A DNA stretch of 64,000 bases from Campylobacter concisus (GCF_002913715.1 NZ_PPCE01000009.1:496001-560000), one strand, 5' to 3'; positions 1 through 8,415 are shown, numbered from the stretch's first letter. Numbers and translations: made by a program. Notes: a model not told the origin generated them from the letters alone.

Positions 1-399
1 CAATCGCCTTTGTAAAATACAAAGTGCTCAAACAAGTGTTTTTTAAATATACTAAAACGTATAATAAGATATAGCAATTTATAAAAATGCTCTTATGCTG
101 ATCAGTATAATATAGTAAAAGAAAAAATGTAAAGAATGGACTTTATAAAAAAGATTACAAGTGATATGCAAATAAGATCACTAATATCAAAGAGAAATTT
201 TATAAAAACATAATGGTAAATGACTATATTTCCATCAATCTAGTCGGTTTATCTATATATGCATTCGTAGTGGGTTTAGCTTTTTTATCAATACGTTATA
301 TTATTAATTTTTATCTAAACTAATAAATTTTATCAACAAAAATTTTTATATATTTAATAATCCGTGCTAACATTTCAAAAATTTATTTAAGGAGAATAG
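1..399. other. AT-rich region before the rhodanese gene
   Basis: This stretch holds no gene of normal size. Bases 8-24 form a perfect 7-bp hairpin (CTTTGTA, loop AAA, TACAAAG) with no following T-run. A TATAAT box lies at 106-111, and 25 bases after it comes a 25-codon frame (136-213) whose TAA overlaps the ATG of a 36-codon hydrophobic frame (213-323). The last 70 bases are very AT-rich, contain a TTTAATAAT-like -10 sequence and end in a clear AAGGAG before the rhodanese start. Apart from the two short frames I see nothing coding. Confidence 0.5.
213..323 (+). CDS. possible small membrane peptide (36 aa)
   Basis: Not recognised. The frame encodes 36 residues, mostly hydrophobic, with one likely membrane segment at about residues 8-30. 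Its ATG overlaps the stop of a 25-codon frame starting at 136 (TAATG), and a TATAAT box lies at 106-111, so the pair could be a coupled two-peptide transcript. There is no strong ribosome binding site of its own. It could equally be the tail of a decayed gene, because one base change would join the two frames. It is too short for a confident call. Confidence 0.22.
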   Translation: MVNDYISINLVGLSIYAFVVGLAFLSIRYIINFYLN

Positions 400-777
400 A
401 TGAAAAAAATTTTACTTTTAGGAGCCGTTTGTTGCATGTTGTCAGCTGATGTTAAAACCGTTAACATAAGCCCAGATGAGATCAAAAAATATGATCAGAT
501 TATCGATATAAGAACTCCATCTGAGTGGCAAGAGACTGGCGTTATCGCAGGTGCAAAGACTATAACTTTTAATCCAAACGATAAGAGTGCATTTTTGGAG
601 GAGCTTTCAAAGGCAGTTGATATCAAAAAACCTATTGCTCTTGTTTGCAGAAGCGGCAGAAGAAGTACGGCAGCAGCCGCAGCGATAGATAGCTCAGATC
701 TTAAGATAATAAATTTAGATGGAGGTATGAGTAGCTTGATCGAGCAAGGCTATAAAACTACGCCTTATAAAAAATAG
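400..777 (+). CDS. periplasmic rhodanese-like protein
   Basis: A single rhodanese domain of about 105 residues follows an N-terminal hydrophobic stretch (about residues 3-16) that looks like an export signal. The active-site loop is C83-R-S-G-R-R-S, with Cys83 as the expected persulfide carrier. Upstream, IDIRTPSEWQ matches the rhodanese DxRxxxE(Y/W) signature. Family members move sulfane sulfur or act in thiol and cyanide chemistry; the substrate cannot be told. AAGGAG lies 7 bases before the ATG. A 12-bp stem-loop follows the stop, so the gene looks monocistronic. Confidence 0.85.
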   Translation: MKKILLLGAVCCMLSADVKTVNISPDEIKKYDQIIDIRTPSEWQETGVIAGAKTITFNPNDKSAFLEELSKAVDIKKPIALVCRSGRRSTAAAAAIDSSDLKIINLDGGMSSLIEQGYKTTPYKK

Positions 778-796
778 ACAAATTTTGTGATCCTAT

Positions 797-832
797 ATTT
801 GACTACAAGATAAATTTATTTTGTAGTCAAAT
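797..832 (+). terminator. terminator after the rhodanese gene
   Basis: A perfect 12-bp inverted repeat (ATTTGACTACAA / TTGTAGTCAAAT) with a 12-base AT-rich loop lies 20 bases after the stop and is followed by TTTATATC. It separates the rhodanese gene from dps. Confidence 0.7.
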
Positions 833-840
833 TTTATATC

Positions 841-861
841 AAATAATAAAATTTATTATTT
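841..861. promoter_or_regulatory. 21-bp palindrome before dps, candidate operator
   Basis: AAATAATAAA-A-TTTATTATTT is a perfect 10-1-10 inverted repeat about 30 bases upstream of the probable dps -10 box. The odd-length AT palindrome resembles the shape of Fur/PerR-family operators, which commonly control Dps genes, but the bases do not match either textbook consensus. In DNA this AT-rich it could be chance. Confidence 0.3.
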
Positions 862-889
862 GATTAACCACCGATTAACTCTAGCTATA

Positions 890-895
890 TATAAT
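890..895 (+). promoter_or_regulatory. probable -10 box of dps
   Basis: TATAAT within TATATATAAT lies 33 bases before the dps start. Campylobacter sigma-70 promoters typically have a strong -10 and a poor -35, as here. Confidence 0.5.
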
Positions 896-927
896 TTCAT
901 CATATTTATAATAAAGAAGGAGACAAA

Positions 928-1362
928 ATGTCAAAAGTTATTTTACAATTAAATGTTATTCAGGCTGATGCAAATGCACTTTATATTAAATTTCACGATC
1001 TTCACTGGAATGTAAAAGGTATTCAATTTTTTAGCGTTCATGAATACACAGAAAAAGCTTACGAAGATATGAGTGAGATATTTGACGATGCAGCTGAGAG
1101 AGCTCTCATGCTTGGTGGCAGACCTATCGTCAAGGCTGAGGAGCTAGCAAAAGTTACTCACATCAAACACGAGCCAAAAGAAATTTACACTCCAACTGAG
1201 GTTTTAGAGATTGTCTTGGCTGATTATAAACACCTTTTGGGCGAGTTTAAAAAGCTTGACGAACTTGCAGAAGGCGATACAACAACTCAAATGTATGCAC
1301 AAGATCAAATCGCAAAATTTGAAAAAGCGATCTGGATGCTAAACGCAACACTTAGCAAATAA
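928..1362 (+). CDS. dps: Dps-family ferritin-like protein
   Basis: A 144-residue member of the Dps family, which forms 12-subunit shells that oxidise and store iron and protect cells against peroxide. The inter-subunit ferroxidase ligands fit the family spacing: His26, His38, Glu42 (usually Asp), Asp53 and Glu57, within HDLHWNVKG and the following helix. There is no long Lys-rich N-terminal tail, so direct DNA binding is doubtful; the Campylobacter and Helicobacter members (Dps, NapA) are mainly iron-storage and peroxide-protection proteins. AAGGAG precedes the ATG. A TATAAT box and an AT palindrome upstream, and a GC-rich terminator downstream, mark a single-gene unit. Confidence 0.93.
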   Translation: MSKVILQLNVIQADANALYIKFHDLHWNVKGIQFFSVHEYTEKAYEDMSEIFDDAAERALMLGGRPIVKAEELAKVTHIKHEPKEIYTPTEVLEIVLADYKHLLGEFKKLDELAEGDTTTQMYAQDQIAKFEKAIWMLNATLSK

Positions 1363-1367
1363 CTACT

Positions 1368-1387
1368 AGCGGGAGTTTTCCCGCTTT
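1368..1387 (+). terminator. terminator after dps
   Basis: AGCGGGA / TCCCGCT is a 7-bp GC-rich stem with a GTTT loop, followed by TTATCT, six bases after the dps stop. Confidence 0.8.
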
Positions 1388-1390
1388 ATC

Positions 1391-1417
1391 TAAATAAATT
1401 CTATTTTTTGGCGATAT
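1391..1417 (+). promoter_or_regulatory. candidate sigma-28 (FliA) promoter
   Basis: TAAATAAA, 11 bases, then GGCGATAT. The sigma-28 consensus is TAAAGTTT-N11-GCCGATAA, so the spacing is exact and the CGATA core and TAAA are kept. It lies 27 bases before the start of the next gene. In Campylobacter sigma-28 drives late flagellar genes and co-expressed non-flagellar genes. Confidence 0.55.
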
Positions 1418-1444
1418 TGATTTTATAAATTTTAAGGAGCCAAA

Positions 1445-2032
1445 ATGAAAATTTCTCAAATCGCAAACTCATATAATAGTTCAAGCCTAAAAGAAAATGT
1501 AAAATCAGAAATTTCACTTCATAAAGATGAAAAAGGTATCTCTAAAAAAGAGTCTGAAATTACAAATTTAACAGCCAAAGATATTTCAAATAGCTACTTT
1601 TTGCAGTATCAAAAAGAGATCGTTAAAAGTAGTAGTTCAAATTTATTAGCTCAAGGTGGCTTAAGCTTTAATGCGCCTAAAGATTTATCAGAAATTTTAT
1701 CAGGACTTGATCTTGTAAGTACCGGCTATAACGGTAAATCTTTAAACGAGCTAAGTAGTGACGAGGCAAATGATCTTATTAGTGAGAATGGATTTTTTGG
1801 TATTGCAAATACGGCTGAGAGGATAGCTAGCTTTGTGCTAAATGGTGCAGGTGATGACGTGGAAAAACTAAAAGCCGGTAGAGAGGGCGTGGCAAAGGGT
1901 TTTGAGGATGCGAAGAAAATTTGGGGAGGTGAGCTCCCTGAAATTTCACAAAAGACTATTGAAAAGACCCTTGAGACACTTGATAAAAAGATCGCCGAGC
2001 TTGGCGGTAACGTTTTAAATGTTTCAGCTTAA
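1445..2032 (+). CDS. hypothetical protein, possibly co-expressed with flagella
   Basis: A 195-residue protein I cannot assign. It has no signal peptide or membrane segment. The first 60 residues are polar and Ser/Lys/Asn-rich with little sign of fold, which would suit a flagellar type III export signal. The middle (about 70-140) is better ordered and contains a conserved-looking GYNGKSLNELSSDEANDLISENGFF region (written here in parts: GYNGKSLNEL, then SSDEANDLI). The C-terminus (150-190) is an amphipathic helix pair. The upstream sigma-28-like promoter suggests expression with late flagellar genes, like the Fed proteins of C. jejuni. Related Campylobacter proteins carry the unhelpful name 'hydrogenase-4 component G' in databases, as far as I recall. 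TAAGGAG precedes the ATG. Confidence 0.7.
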   Translation: MKISQIANSYNSSSLKENVKSEISLHKDEKGISKKESEITNLTAKDISNSYFLQYQKEIVKSSSSNLLAQGGLSFNAPKDLSEILSGLDLVSTGYNGKSLNELSSDEANDLISENGFFGIANTAERIASFVLNGAGDDVEKLKAGREGVAKGFEDAKKIWGGELPEISQKTIEKTLETLDKKIAELGGNVLNVSA

Positions 2033-2033
2033 C

Positions 2034-2059
2034 TATCTTAGGCAGGCTCGCCTAAGATA
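2034..2059 (+). terminator. stem-loop after the sigma-28-linked gene
   Basis: TATCTTAGGC / GCCTAAGATA is a perfect 10-bp stem with a 6-base loop that begins just after the stop codon. It is followed by AATTTATATG, a weak T-tract. Confidence 0.7.
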
Positions 2060-2165
2060 AATTTATATGATTGTGCATATAAATTTAGATACGAGCCTTT
2101 AAATTCCCGCAAAATTTATTTAATCTTAAAAGTTATACTTCGCCGTTTTACACTAAGGAGAAGAG

Positions 2166-2603
2166 ATGAAAGCTAAAATTTTACTTCCACTGGCAACTGC
2201 TATCATGTTTTTGGGTTGCTCATTTTTTGAGGACAACCCACCAGTGCGAAAACAGCCAAGACAGGTCATGCAAAATACACCAGCAAAAAGCTCGATCAAA
2301 GGTTTTATAAAAGAGGTTACATATAAAGATTCAAAATACTGCTATGAAATAGTGGCGAGCGATACAAAAAACCACAAACTCAATAAAGCAAATTTTTGTG
2401 CAAATAGATACTATTATGATAAAGGCGACTTGGTCTATGCGACCTTTTATGCAGATAAACTTATAGATATGCTTCTTATAAAAGAGGGCGGCTCTCGTGG
2501 CTTATATAATGGTATAAAAAAGCCGCAAAATGAAGTGATTATTAAAAGAAAAAATGTAAAAACAAATATCGAAGTGCCAAAAGAGGAAAAAATTTCTTTT
2601 TAA
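2166..2603 (+). CDS. hypothetical lipoprotein
   Basis: The 145-residue product has a lipoprotein signal: a basic start, a hydrophobic stretch and the lipobox F-L-G-C with Cys18 as the lipidation site. A short Pro/Arg-rich linker (residues 24-45) follows, then a compact domain rich in Tyr and Lys (about 47-110) with two cysteines (in KYCYE and NFCAN) that could form a disulfide in the periplasm. I do not recognise the domain. AAGGAG precedes the ATG. It stands alone between two terminators. Confidence 0.75.
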   Translation: MKAKILLPLATAIMFLGCSFFEDNPPVRKQPRQVMQNTPAKSSIKGFIKEVTYKDSKYCYEIVASDTKNHKLNKANFCANRYYYDKGDLVYATFYADKLIDMLLIKEGGSRGLYNGIKKPQNEVIIKRKNVKTNIEVPKEEKISF

Positions 2604-2665
2604 TTACCGTTGATTTACTGCTTGCTTATATAATTTCAACAGCAATCAAAACTAGAACTCCTTTT

Positions 2666-2687
2666 AAGGGGCAAGCAACGGCCCCTT
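2666..2687 (+). terminator. terminator before the porin gene
   Basis: AAGGGGC / GCCCCTT is a 7-bp stem with an 8-base loop, followed by CTTATTTT. It closes the lipoprotein gene about 60 bases after its stop. The rest of 2688-2864 is AT-rich leader and promoter DNA for the porin. Confidence 0.75.
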
Positions 2688-2828
2688 CTTATTTTACTTA
2701 ATTTTTTAAGATACTTTTTTAAGGGCCAAATTATCAAAATATACTTTTTTGGTTAAAATCAGTAAACGATTGGTAACAAAAATTAAAAATTTTATGATTT
2801 TTTAAGCTTTAAATTAAAATTTATAGAT

Positions 2829-2834
2829 TATAAT
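2829..2834 (+). promoter_or_regulatory. probable -10 box of the porin gene
   Basis: TATAAT in a GATTATAATC context lies 30 bases before the porin ATG, preceded by long A/T-runs typical of Campylobacter sigma-70 promoters. Confidence 0.5.
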
Positions 2835-2864
2835 CATTGTCACAAAACCTTAAAAGGAGAAAAA

Positions 2865-4139
2865 ATGAAACTAACAAAAATTAGTTTAGCCACTTTGGTT
2901 GCTTTAGGTGCATTTTCAAGCGTAGCAAGTGCTACCCCACTTGAAGAAGCTATAAAAAATGTAGATCTTTCAGGATTTGCAAGATATAGATATACAAATA
3001 CTCACAATAAAGATACAGAGCAAAGTGATGTTGCAAAAAAAAGCAAAGCTAATCATCAATTTAGAATGGTTACAAACTTTAAAGCCGCTATTGATGATAA
3101 CTTTTTTGGTGTTATTGGTTTAAGATATAACTCTGTTGATGGCTCAGGCGATAACGCTAAAACAGATGATGCAGATGGTACAGATAAAACAGATACAACA
3201 AAGACATTTGCTGTTCACCAATTCTATCTTGGTTATAAAGCTGGAAATACTACTATCACAGCCGGTAAACAAGCCATTGGTTCATACTTTACTGATGATG
3301 CAGTTGGTACAGGTGTAAGAGTGGTAAATAAAGATATCGAAGGTCTTACGCTTACAGCTTTAGCGTTTGATGCTATCTCTAGTGAATGGGCTGATGGTAC
3401 TTTATATGCAGAAGCAGATCCTAAAAAACCAAAATTAAAAGCTACCAGTCTTTTAAACAGCTATGATGTTGGTAACCTATATGCAGCTGGTATCGCTGGC
3501 TCATATGATCCTATCAACTTCCAACTATGGTATGCTAGCCTAACAAACTTAGCTGACGTACTTGCAGCTGATGTTTCAGCAAATTTTGCTATTAATGATG
3601 ATATTTCTTTAGGTGCAAGACTTAACTATGTAAATAGTTCAGCAGATAAAGAAGCAAAAGGGTATTTAACTTCAGAAAATGGTGCTAAGTACAATGATGG
3701 TAATTTCTATGCTGGCGAACTTTCAACTTCACTATTTGGTCTTGATCTAGCTGCTGGTTATATCGGCTGGAAAGTTCAAGATAAAGGTGTAACATCATTT
3801 AGCTTTGAAGATCAGGCTGCTCTAATTGATGCTGGTGAAGATGTATTTGATTGGACATTTACAGAAGGTAAAGGTAACTTCCTCTATGCAACAAGTGCTT
3901 ATACATTTGATAAATTTACAGTTGGTTTAGACTATGTAAAAGGTACTCAAAAAGTATTTGGCGGTACTGGTAATCCGGACATAAAAGATAAAGTTGAGGA
4001 ATTCGTTCCAAGATTCGCTTACCAATACAGCAAGAAGTTGAAATTTAGCTCATTCTACTCTTTCCAAACACATAAATTACCTGATGATGTAAAAACAAAA
4101 GAAGATAAATTCAGATTTGAAGCTAAATACTCATTCTAA
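2865..4139 (+). CDS. porA: major outer membrane porin (MOMP family)
   Basis: A 424-residue outer membrane beta-barrel porin of the Campylobacter MOMP type, a trimeric channel that is usually the most abundant surface protein. Residues 1-23 are a signal peptide with cleavage after A-S-A. The mature protein begins TPLEEAIKNVDLSGFARYRY, the typical first strand, and ends in an aromatic strand with a terminal Phe (EAKYSF), the BAM recognition signal. Variable loops, rich in Asp, Lys and Thr, separate the strands (for example about residues 93-112). A strong AAAAGGAG, a TATAAT box and a 14-bp terminator fit a highly expressed single gene. C. concisus may carry more than one porin of this family, so the symbol is by similarity. 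Confidence 0.88.
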   Translation: MKLTKISLATLVALGAFSSVASATPLEEAIKNVDLSGFARYRYTNTHNKDTEQSDVAKKSKANHQFRMVTNFKAAIDDNFFGVIGLRYNSVDGSGDNAKTDDADGTDKTDTTKTFAVHQFYLGYKAGNTTITAGKQAIGSYFTDDAVGTGVRVVNKDIEGLTLTALAFDAISSEWADGTLYAEADPKKPKLKATSLLNSYDVGNLYAAGIAGSYDPINFQLWYASLTNLADVLAADVSANFAINDDISLGARLNYVNSSADKEAKGYLTSENGAKYNDGNFYAGELSTSLFGLDLAAGYIGWKVQDKGVTSFSFEDQAALIDAGEDVFDWTFTEGKGNFLYATSAYTFDKFTVGLDYVKGTQKVFGGTGNPDIKDKVEEFVPRFAYQYSKKLKFSSFYSFQTHKLPDDVKTKEDKFRFEAKYSF

Positions 4140-4168
4140 TTCATAGCTCATTAATCAACTTATGATAT

Positions 4169-4200
4169 AATCCCGGGTCGGAGTAATCTGATCCGGGATT
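4169..4200 (+). terminator. strong terminator after the porin gene
   Basis: AATCCCGG pairs with CCGGGATT and continues inward to a GTAA tetraloop, about 14 base pairs with two G-T pairs, followed by TTTTAAATTT. Confidence 0.88.
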
Positions 4201-4232
4201 TTTAAATTTAGAGCAAAATTTCAAGGAAAGTT

Positions 4233-4790
4233 ATGAAAAGTATTAAAATTTCTTTTTTGGCGTGTTTTTTGGTGGCAAATGCCTTTGCAGCTTCACAAGT
4301 CTACTATATAGAAGCTCGTGGTGAGTTTGGTAAAGAACTTGCTGAAATGGCAAAAAAGCAGGCTAATGATAGAAATGAAAAAGTAAATGTCTATATTGAT
4401 GAAGATCCAAGACGCTATAAAGATAATAGAATTTTAAAATTGGGCGTTGATAGAAAGGGTAGATATAGTGTTTCTTTAGGTAAGGAGCTTTATGAAAAGC
4501 AATGTTCTAGCTGTCATGGCGAGAATGCTGATAAAAGGCCATTTGGTTCAACACCTCTAAAAAATATGGATGCTAAAGATATTGAAGATAGCATCATCTC
4601 TTATAGAAGTGACTCAAGTTTTGGCGGAAGCGGCAAAAATGTAATGCAAAACCAAGCTAAAATTCTTTCAAATAATGATCTTGGCGCGATTCTCGCCTAT
4701 CTAAAAGGCAAAGATGCATTTGCTGAACGAGACACAAATGAAAACAAACCGGTCTCTACTCAAACAAAGCAAGGCAGTTATTTAAGATAA
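4233..4790 (+). CDS. periplasmic monohaem c-type cytochrome
   Basis: The 185-residue product has an N-terminal signal peptide (cleavage likely near A19-A20 in NAFAAS) and one haem-binding motif, C91-S-S-C94-H95. A Met in the C-terminal part (around KNVMQNQAK) is the likely sixth ligand. Residues 22-75 ahead of the haem domain are charged and not part of the class I cytochrome fold. It should carry electrons in the periplasm; the partner cannot be told. It lies 45 bases ahead of ccsBA, whose product attaches its haem, and the two may be co-transcribed. Confidence 0.85.
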   Translation: MKSIKISFLACFLVANAFAASQVYYIEARGEFGKELAEMAKKQANDRNEKVNVYIDEDPRRYKDNRILKLGVDRKGRYSVSLGKELYEKQCSSCHGENADKRPFGSTPLKNMDAKDIEDSIISYRSDSSFGGSGKNVMQNQAKILSNNDLGAILAYLKGKDAFAERDTNENKPVSTQTKQGSYLR

Positions 4791-4835
4791 TTTTCACTTT
4801 GGTGGCTTTGTCATAATATAAATAAAAGGAAGCAG

Positions 4836-7800
4836 ATGTTAAATCCAAAATCATTATTTTTAAGTATGGGCTCAGCTATCATTTTGATGATAATCTTTGC
4901 CATAGCTAGCGGAGCCGCTACGATAATAGAAAGTAAAACTAGTACAGAAGCTGCATGGTACTATGTTTATGGTGCCAGCTGGTTTGCTCTCATTCAACTA
5001 CTTCTTGGCATAAATTTGACCTATAATATCTTTAGATATAACTTAATCGATCCCAAAAAACTTCCTTCGCTTATCTTTCACCTTGGTTTTATCGTTATCT
5101 TAATCGGTGCTGGTATAACAAGATACATTGGCTTTGAGGCTGATATGCATATAAGAGAAAAAACTCAGTCAAATATCGTTACGACAAAAATATCCTATTT
5201 AAATTTAACCGCATTAAACGATAATGGAGGAGAGATAAGCGCTGCTTTGCCGTTAGGACTTTCTGATACAAAAAAAGGTTTTGATCTAAAGCTAAAAATA
5301 GTAGATAATGAAGCTAATTTAAAATTTAAAGAATTTGTACCAAATGCAAGCTATAAGTTTGTGGATGATAAAAACGGGCAACCAGTAGTGGAATTTGTGG
5401 TTTCAAACGAGAGTGAAAGTGAAGAAATCTTCTTGTTGGAAGAAGAGGAAGCAAGAGTTGCAGATATTAGTTTTATCTTTAATGCTAAGCCAGACGAGAG
5501 TAAAAAATATGTGCTTTTTAAATTAGTGGACGGAAATTTCACAGTTACTTCAAATACTGATCTTTCAAAATTTACAATGAGTGATAGTTCAAAAACTGAG
5601 TTAAAAGCTGGTAGTGTAAGTGATTTTGGCATGGGCAGTCTTTATACTATTTCAAATATAAATTTTGCTCCAAGATTAGTTTCGACTCATGCCTCAAGGA
5701 AGCTAGTTAGCACAAAAGATAGCGAATTTAACGCCTTGATAGCTGAATTAAATTATAAAGGCGAGAGTAAAGAGATGCATATTTTTTATAACCTAACAGA
5801 ACCTTCACGCTTGGCTGTGGCTGGACAAAAATTTAACGCTTCATGGGGTGCACAGCAAGTTAAACTTCCGTTTAGCTTATACTTAGAAGATTTTGAGCTT
5901 AAAAGATATCCTGGCTCAAATTCGCCTATGAGCTATTCAAGTGAAGTTATTGTAAAAGATGATACAAACATGTCGGGGCTTGACTATAAAATTTATATGA
6001 ATCATGTGCTTGACTATGATGGTTATAGATTTTTCCAAAGTTCATACGATACAGATGAAAAGGGAACCATTCTCTCTGTCAATAAAGATCCAGGTAAGAT
6101 ACCAACTTATATCGGGTACTTTTTACTTGGGCTTGGCTTTGTGTTAAATGTTGTAAATCCTGGTAGCCGTTTTAGAAAACTAGCTAAGTTAATAGACAAT
6201 GAATCAACAAAGGGTGGTAAAAAGGTTGTTGCTATCATTGCCATTATGCTTTTAAGTTTAAATTTTAGCTCATTAAAGGCTGAAGACTTTTTGCCTAATA
6301 TCAGCAAAGAGCACACACAAAAGCTTTCTAGGCTTATTGTACAAAGCTCAGATGGTAGAATGAAGCCATTTGACACTCTTAGCAAAGAAATTTTAAATAA
6401 AATACATAGAAGCGAGAACATAAATAGCCTAAATTCGAATCAAGCAATGCTTTCAATAATGGTAACTCCTGATTTTTGGCGAAGTGAAAAAATTATCTCA
6501 CTTGGACAAAGCAAGGAACTAAAAAAAGAGCTTGGCATAGATGAAAATGCAAAATATGCAAGTTTTAATGATTTTTTTAGAGCCACAAAAGATGGCGGAA
6601 GTGAATATAAACTCACAAAATTTGCCGAAATTGCTAATCGCAAGCACCCTGGATCACGCAATACATTTGATAAAGATGTGATCAAGATCGATGAGAGATT
6701 GAATGTTTTTTATATGATATTTATTGGTGAAATTTTTAAAATTTTTCCAAAACAAGATGACCCATCAAACTCTTGGTATTCGCCTGCTAGTGCAATGATG
6801 TACTTTCCGCCTAAGGAGGCTGATCTAGTCATCAATATGATGAGAGAGTATTTTGCAGCAGTTGATGCAGCAACAAAAGATAATGATTGGAGTAAGGCTG
6901 ATGCCGCACTTGATAAAATTTCAGCCTATCAGCAAAAGTATGGTTCTGCTGTAATGCCAAGTGAAGAAAAGATAAATATAGAAATTTTGTTTAATAAAAT
7001 TCAAATTTTTGAGCGATTGACACCGGTTTATCTTTTGGCAGGCCTTGCACTTTTATTTTTTGTTTTTGTCAAAATGCTAGCTCCAAAGGTTCAGATAAAT
7101 GGCATTGTAAAGATTGTGTATATTATAAATTTACTAGCTTTTTTTGCTCACACTGTCGGACTTGGACTTCGTTGGTACATTGCTGAGCATGCGCCTTGGA
7201 GTAACGCTTATGAATCGATGGTCTATATCGCTTGGGCTTTAGGATTTTCTGGTATCGTCTTTGCAAAACGTAGCCCTATCGCCCTTGCTCTTACGTCTAT
7301 ATTGGCTGGCGTTACATTGTTTGTTGCGCACCTTAGCTGGATGGATCCGCAGATCACTACACTTGTGCCTGTACTTCAAAGCTACTGGCTAACAATACAT
7401 GTCTCTGTCATTACTGCAAGTTATGGATTTTTAGGGCTTTGCGCGTTACTTGGTGGCTTTACACTATTGCTTATCATTTTGCAAAATAAGAAAAAGCCAA
7501 ATCCAGAAATTTCTCGTAATATTCTTGAAGCTACTCGTATAAATGAGATGGCTATGATACTAGGACTTAGCTTGCTTACTCTTGGAAATTTCCTGGGCGG
7601 TGTCTGGGCGAACGAGAGTTGGGGCAGATATTGGGGCTGGGACAGCAAGGAGACTTGGGCGCTAGTTTCGATACTTGTTTATGCCGCAGTTCTTCATATA
7701 AGATTTATTCCAAAGCTAAACAATCAATATGCGTTTGCAGTTGCTTCGTTCTTTGCTTATTGGTCGATTATTATGACTTATTTTGGTGTAAATTTTTATT

Positions 7801-7931
7801 TAGCTGGCATGCACTCATATGCAGCAGGAGATCCATTGCCAGTGCCTGATTTTGTCTGGATTAGTATCGTGATAATGGTGCTTATGAGTATTTTGGCATT
7901 TACAAAGCGATCACTTTGCTCAAGGCTTTAG
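4836..7931 (+). CDS. ccsBA: fused cytochrome c biogenesis protein CcsBA
   Basis: A 1031-residue fusion of the ResB (CcsB) and ResC (CcsA) halves of the system II cytochrome c maturation machine, the form usual in epsilonproteobacteria. The N-terminal ResB part has membrane helices near residues 10-30, 45-70 and 80-95, a large periplasmic domain, and a helix around 425-445. After a second hydrophobic stretch (about 465-485) comes another periplasmic segment, then the multi-helix ResC domain from about 725. The haem-handling WWD motif, W-G-R-Y-W-G-W-D-S-K-E-T-W, starts at residue 929. It exports haem and ligates it to CxxCH motifs such as that of the cytochrome just upstream. A 143-aa membrane protein gene follows with no gap. 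Confidence 0.95.
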   Translation: MLNPKSLFLSMGSAIILMIIFAIASGAATIIESKTSTEAAWYYVYGASWFALIQLLLGINLTYNIFRYNLIDPKKLPSLIFHLGFIVILIGAGITRYIGFEADMHIREKTQSNIVTTKISYLNLTALNDNGGEISAALPLGLSDTKKGFDLKLKIVDNEANLKFKEFVPNASYKFVDDKNGQPVVEFVVSNESESEEIFLLEEEEARVADISFIFNAKPDESKKYVLFKLVDGNFTVTSNTDLSKFTMSDSSKTELKAGSVSDFGMGSLYTISNINFAPRLVSTHASRKLVSTKDSEFNALIAELNYKGESKEMHIFYNLTEPSRLAVAGQKFNASWGAQQVKLPFSLYLEDFELKRYPGSNSPMSYSSEVIVKDDTNMSGLDYKIYMNHVLDYDGYRFFQSSYDTDEKGTILSVNKDPGKIPTYIGYFLLGLGFVLNVVNPGSRFRKLAKLIDNESTKGGKKVVAIIAIMLLSLNFSSLKAEDFLPNISKEHTQKLSRLIVQSSDGRMKPFDTLSKEILNKIHRSENINSLNSNQAMLSIMVTPDFWRSEKIISLGQSKELKKELGIDENAKYASFNDFFRATKDGGSEYKLTKFAEIANRKHPGSRNTFDKDVIKIDERLNVFYMIFIGEIFKIFPKQDDPSNSWYSPASAMMYFPPKEADLVINMMREYFAAVDAATKDNDWSKADAALDKISAYQQKYGSAVMPSEEKINIEILFNKIQIFERLTPVYLLAGLALLFFVFVKMLAPKVQINGIVKIVYIINLLAFFAHTVGLGLRWYIAEHAPWSNAYESMVYIAWALGFSGIVFAKRSPIALALTSILAGVTLFVAHLSWMDPQITTLVPVLQSYWLTIHVSVITASYGFLGLCALLGGFTLLLIILQNKKKPNPEISRNILEATRINEMAMILGLSLLTLGNFLGGVWANESWGRYWGWDSKETWALVSILVYAAVLHIRFIPKLNNQYAFAVASFFAYWSIIMTYFGVNFYLAGMHSYAAGDPLPVPDFVWISIVIMVLMSILAFTKRSLCSRL

Positions 7932-8363
7932 ATGCTAATAAAAGGCCTAATAGTTTTCTTTGTTGTATTGCTATTAATTGCAATTTGTGTGTTAATCTAT
8001 ATACTTTTAAGAAATAGGGATTATAGCAGCGAAACAAAGGAACTTGTATTAGAAAAAGAAGAGATAACGATCGAAAAGCTTGAAAAGCTTGCAGGTGATA
8101 ATAGTTTAAGTAAAAACGAGCTTTTCGAACTTATTCAAATCTTTGTAGGAAATTTTAGTATACCAGCCAAAAATAACCAAGTCATGCCAAAAGAGGCAAA
8201 TAACTATATAAATTTCATAATTTTAATCTGCTCTCATAAAAATTCTGATGCAAAGCTCATCAGTTTTTTAGACAAAGAAGCTAAAAAGAAAAATCCAAGC
8301 TATATTGTCGAGATAGAAGAGAGTGAGAAAATCGGCATAGAAAATCGCAAAAATCGTAGATAA
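7932..8363 (+). CDS. hypothetical membrane-anchored protein
   Basis: The 143-residue product starts on the base after the ccsBA stop, so it is probably translated with it. It has one N-terminal membrane helix (residues 4-26) followed by a cytoplasmic or periplasmic domain rich in Glu and Lys. No family is recognised. Tight linkage to ccsBA could mean an accessory role in cytochrome assembly, but this is a guess from position only. Confidence 0.65.
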   Translation: MLIKGLIVFFVVLLLIAICVLIYILLRNRDYSSETKELVLEKEEITIEKLEKLAGDNSLSKNELFELIQIFVGNFSIPAKNNQVMPKEANNYINFIILICSHKNSDAKLISFLDKEAKKKNPSYIVEIEESEKIGIENRKNRR

Positions 8364-8415
8364 ATTTATTTAAAAAAGTGTAGTTAAATATCTTAAAATT
8401 AAATTTGGCATAAAA

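Noticed and set aside
5351..5632. Minus-strand frames inside ccsBA, leuS, rep and other long genes
   Set aside because: They are antisense shadows of strong coding frames, with no ribosome site and low-complexity Ser/Leu-rich products.
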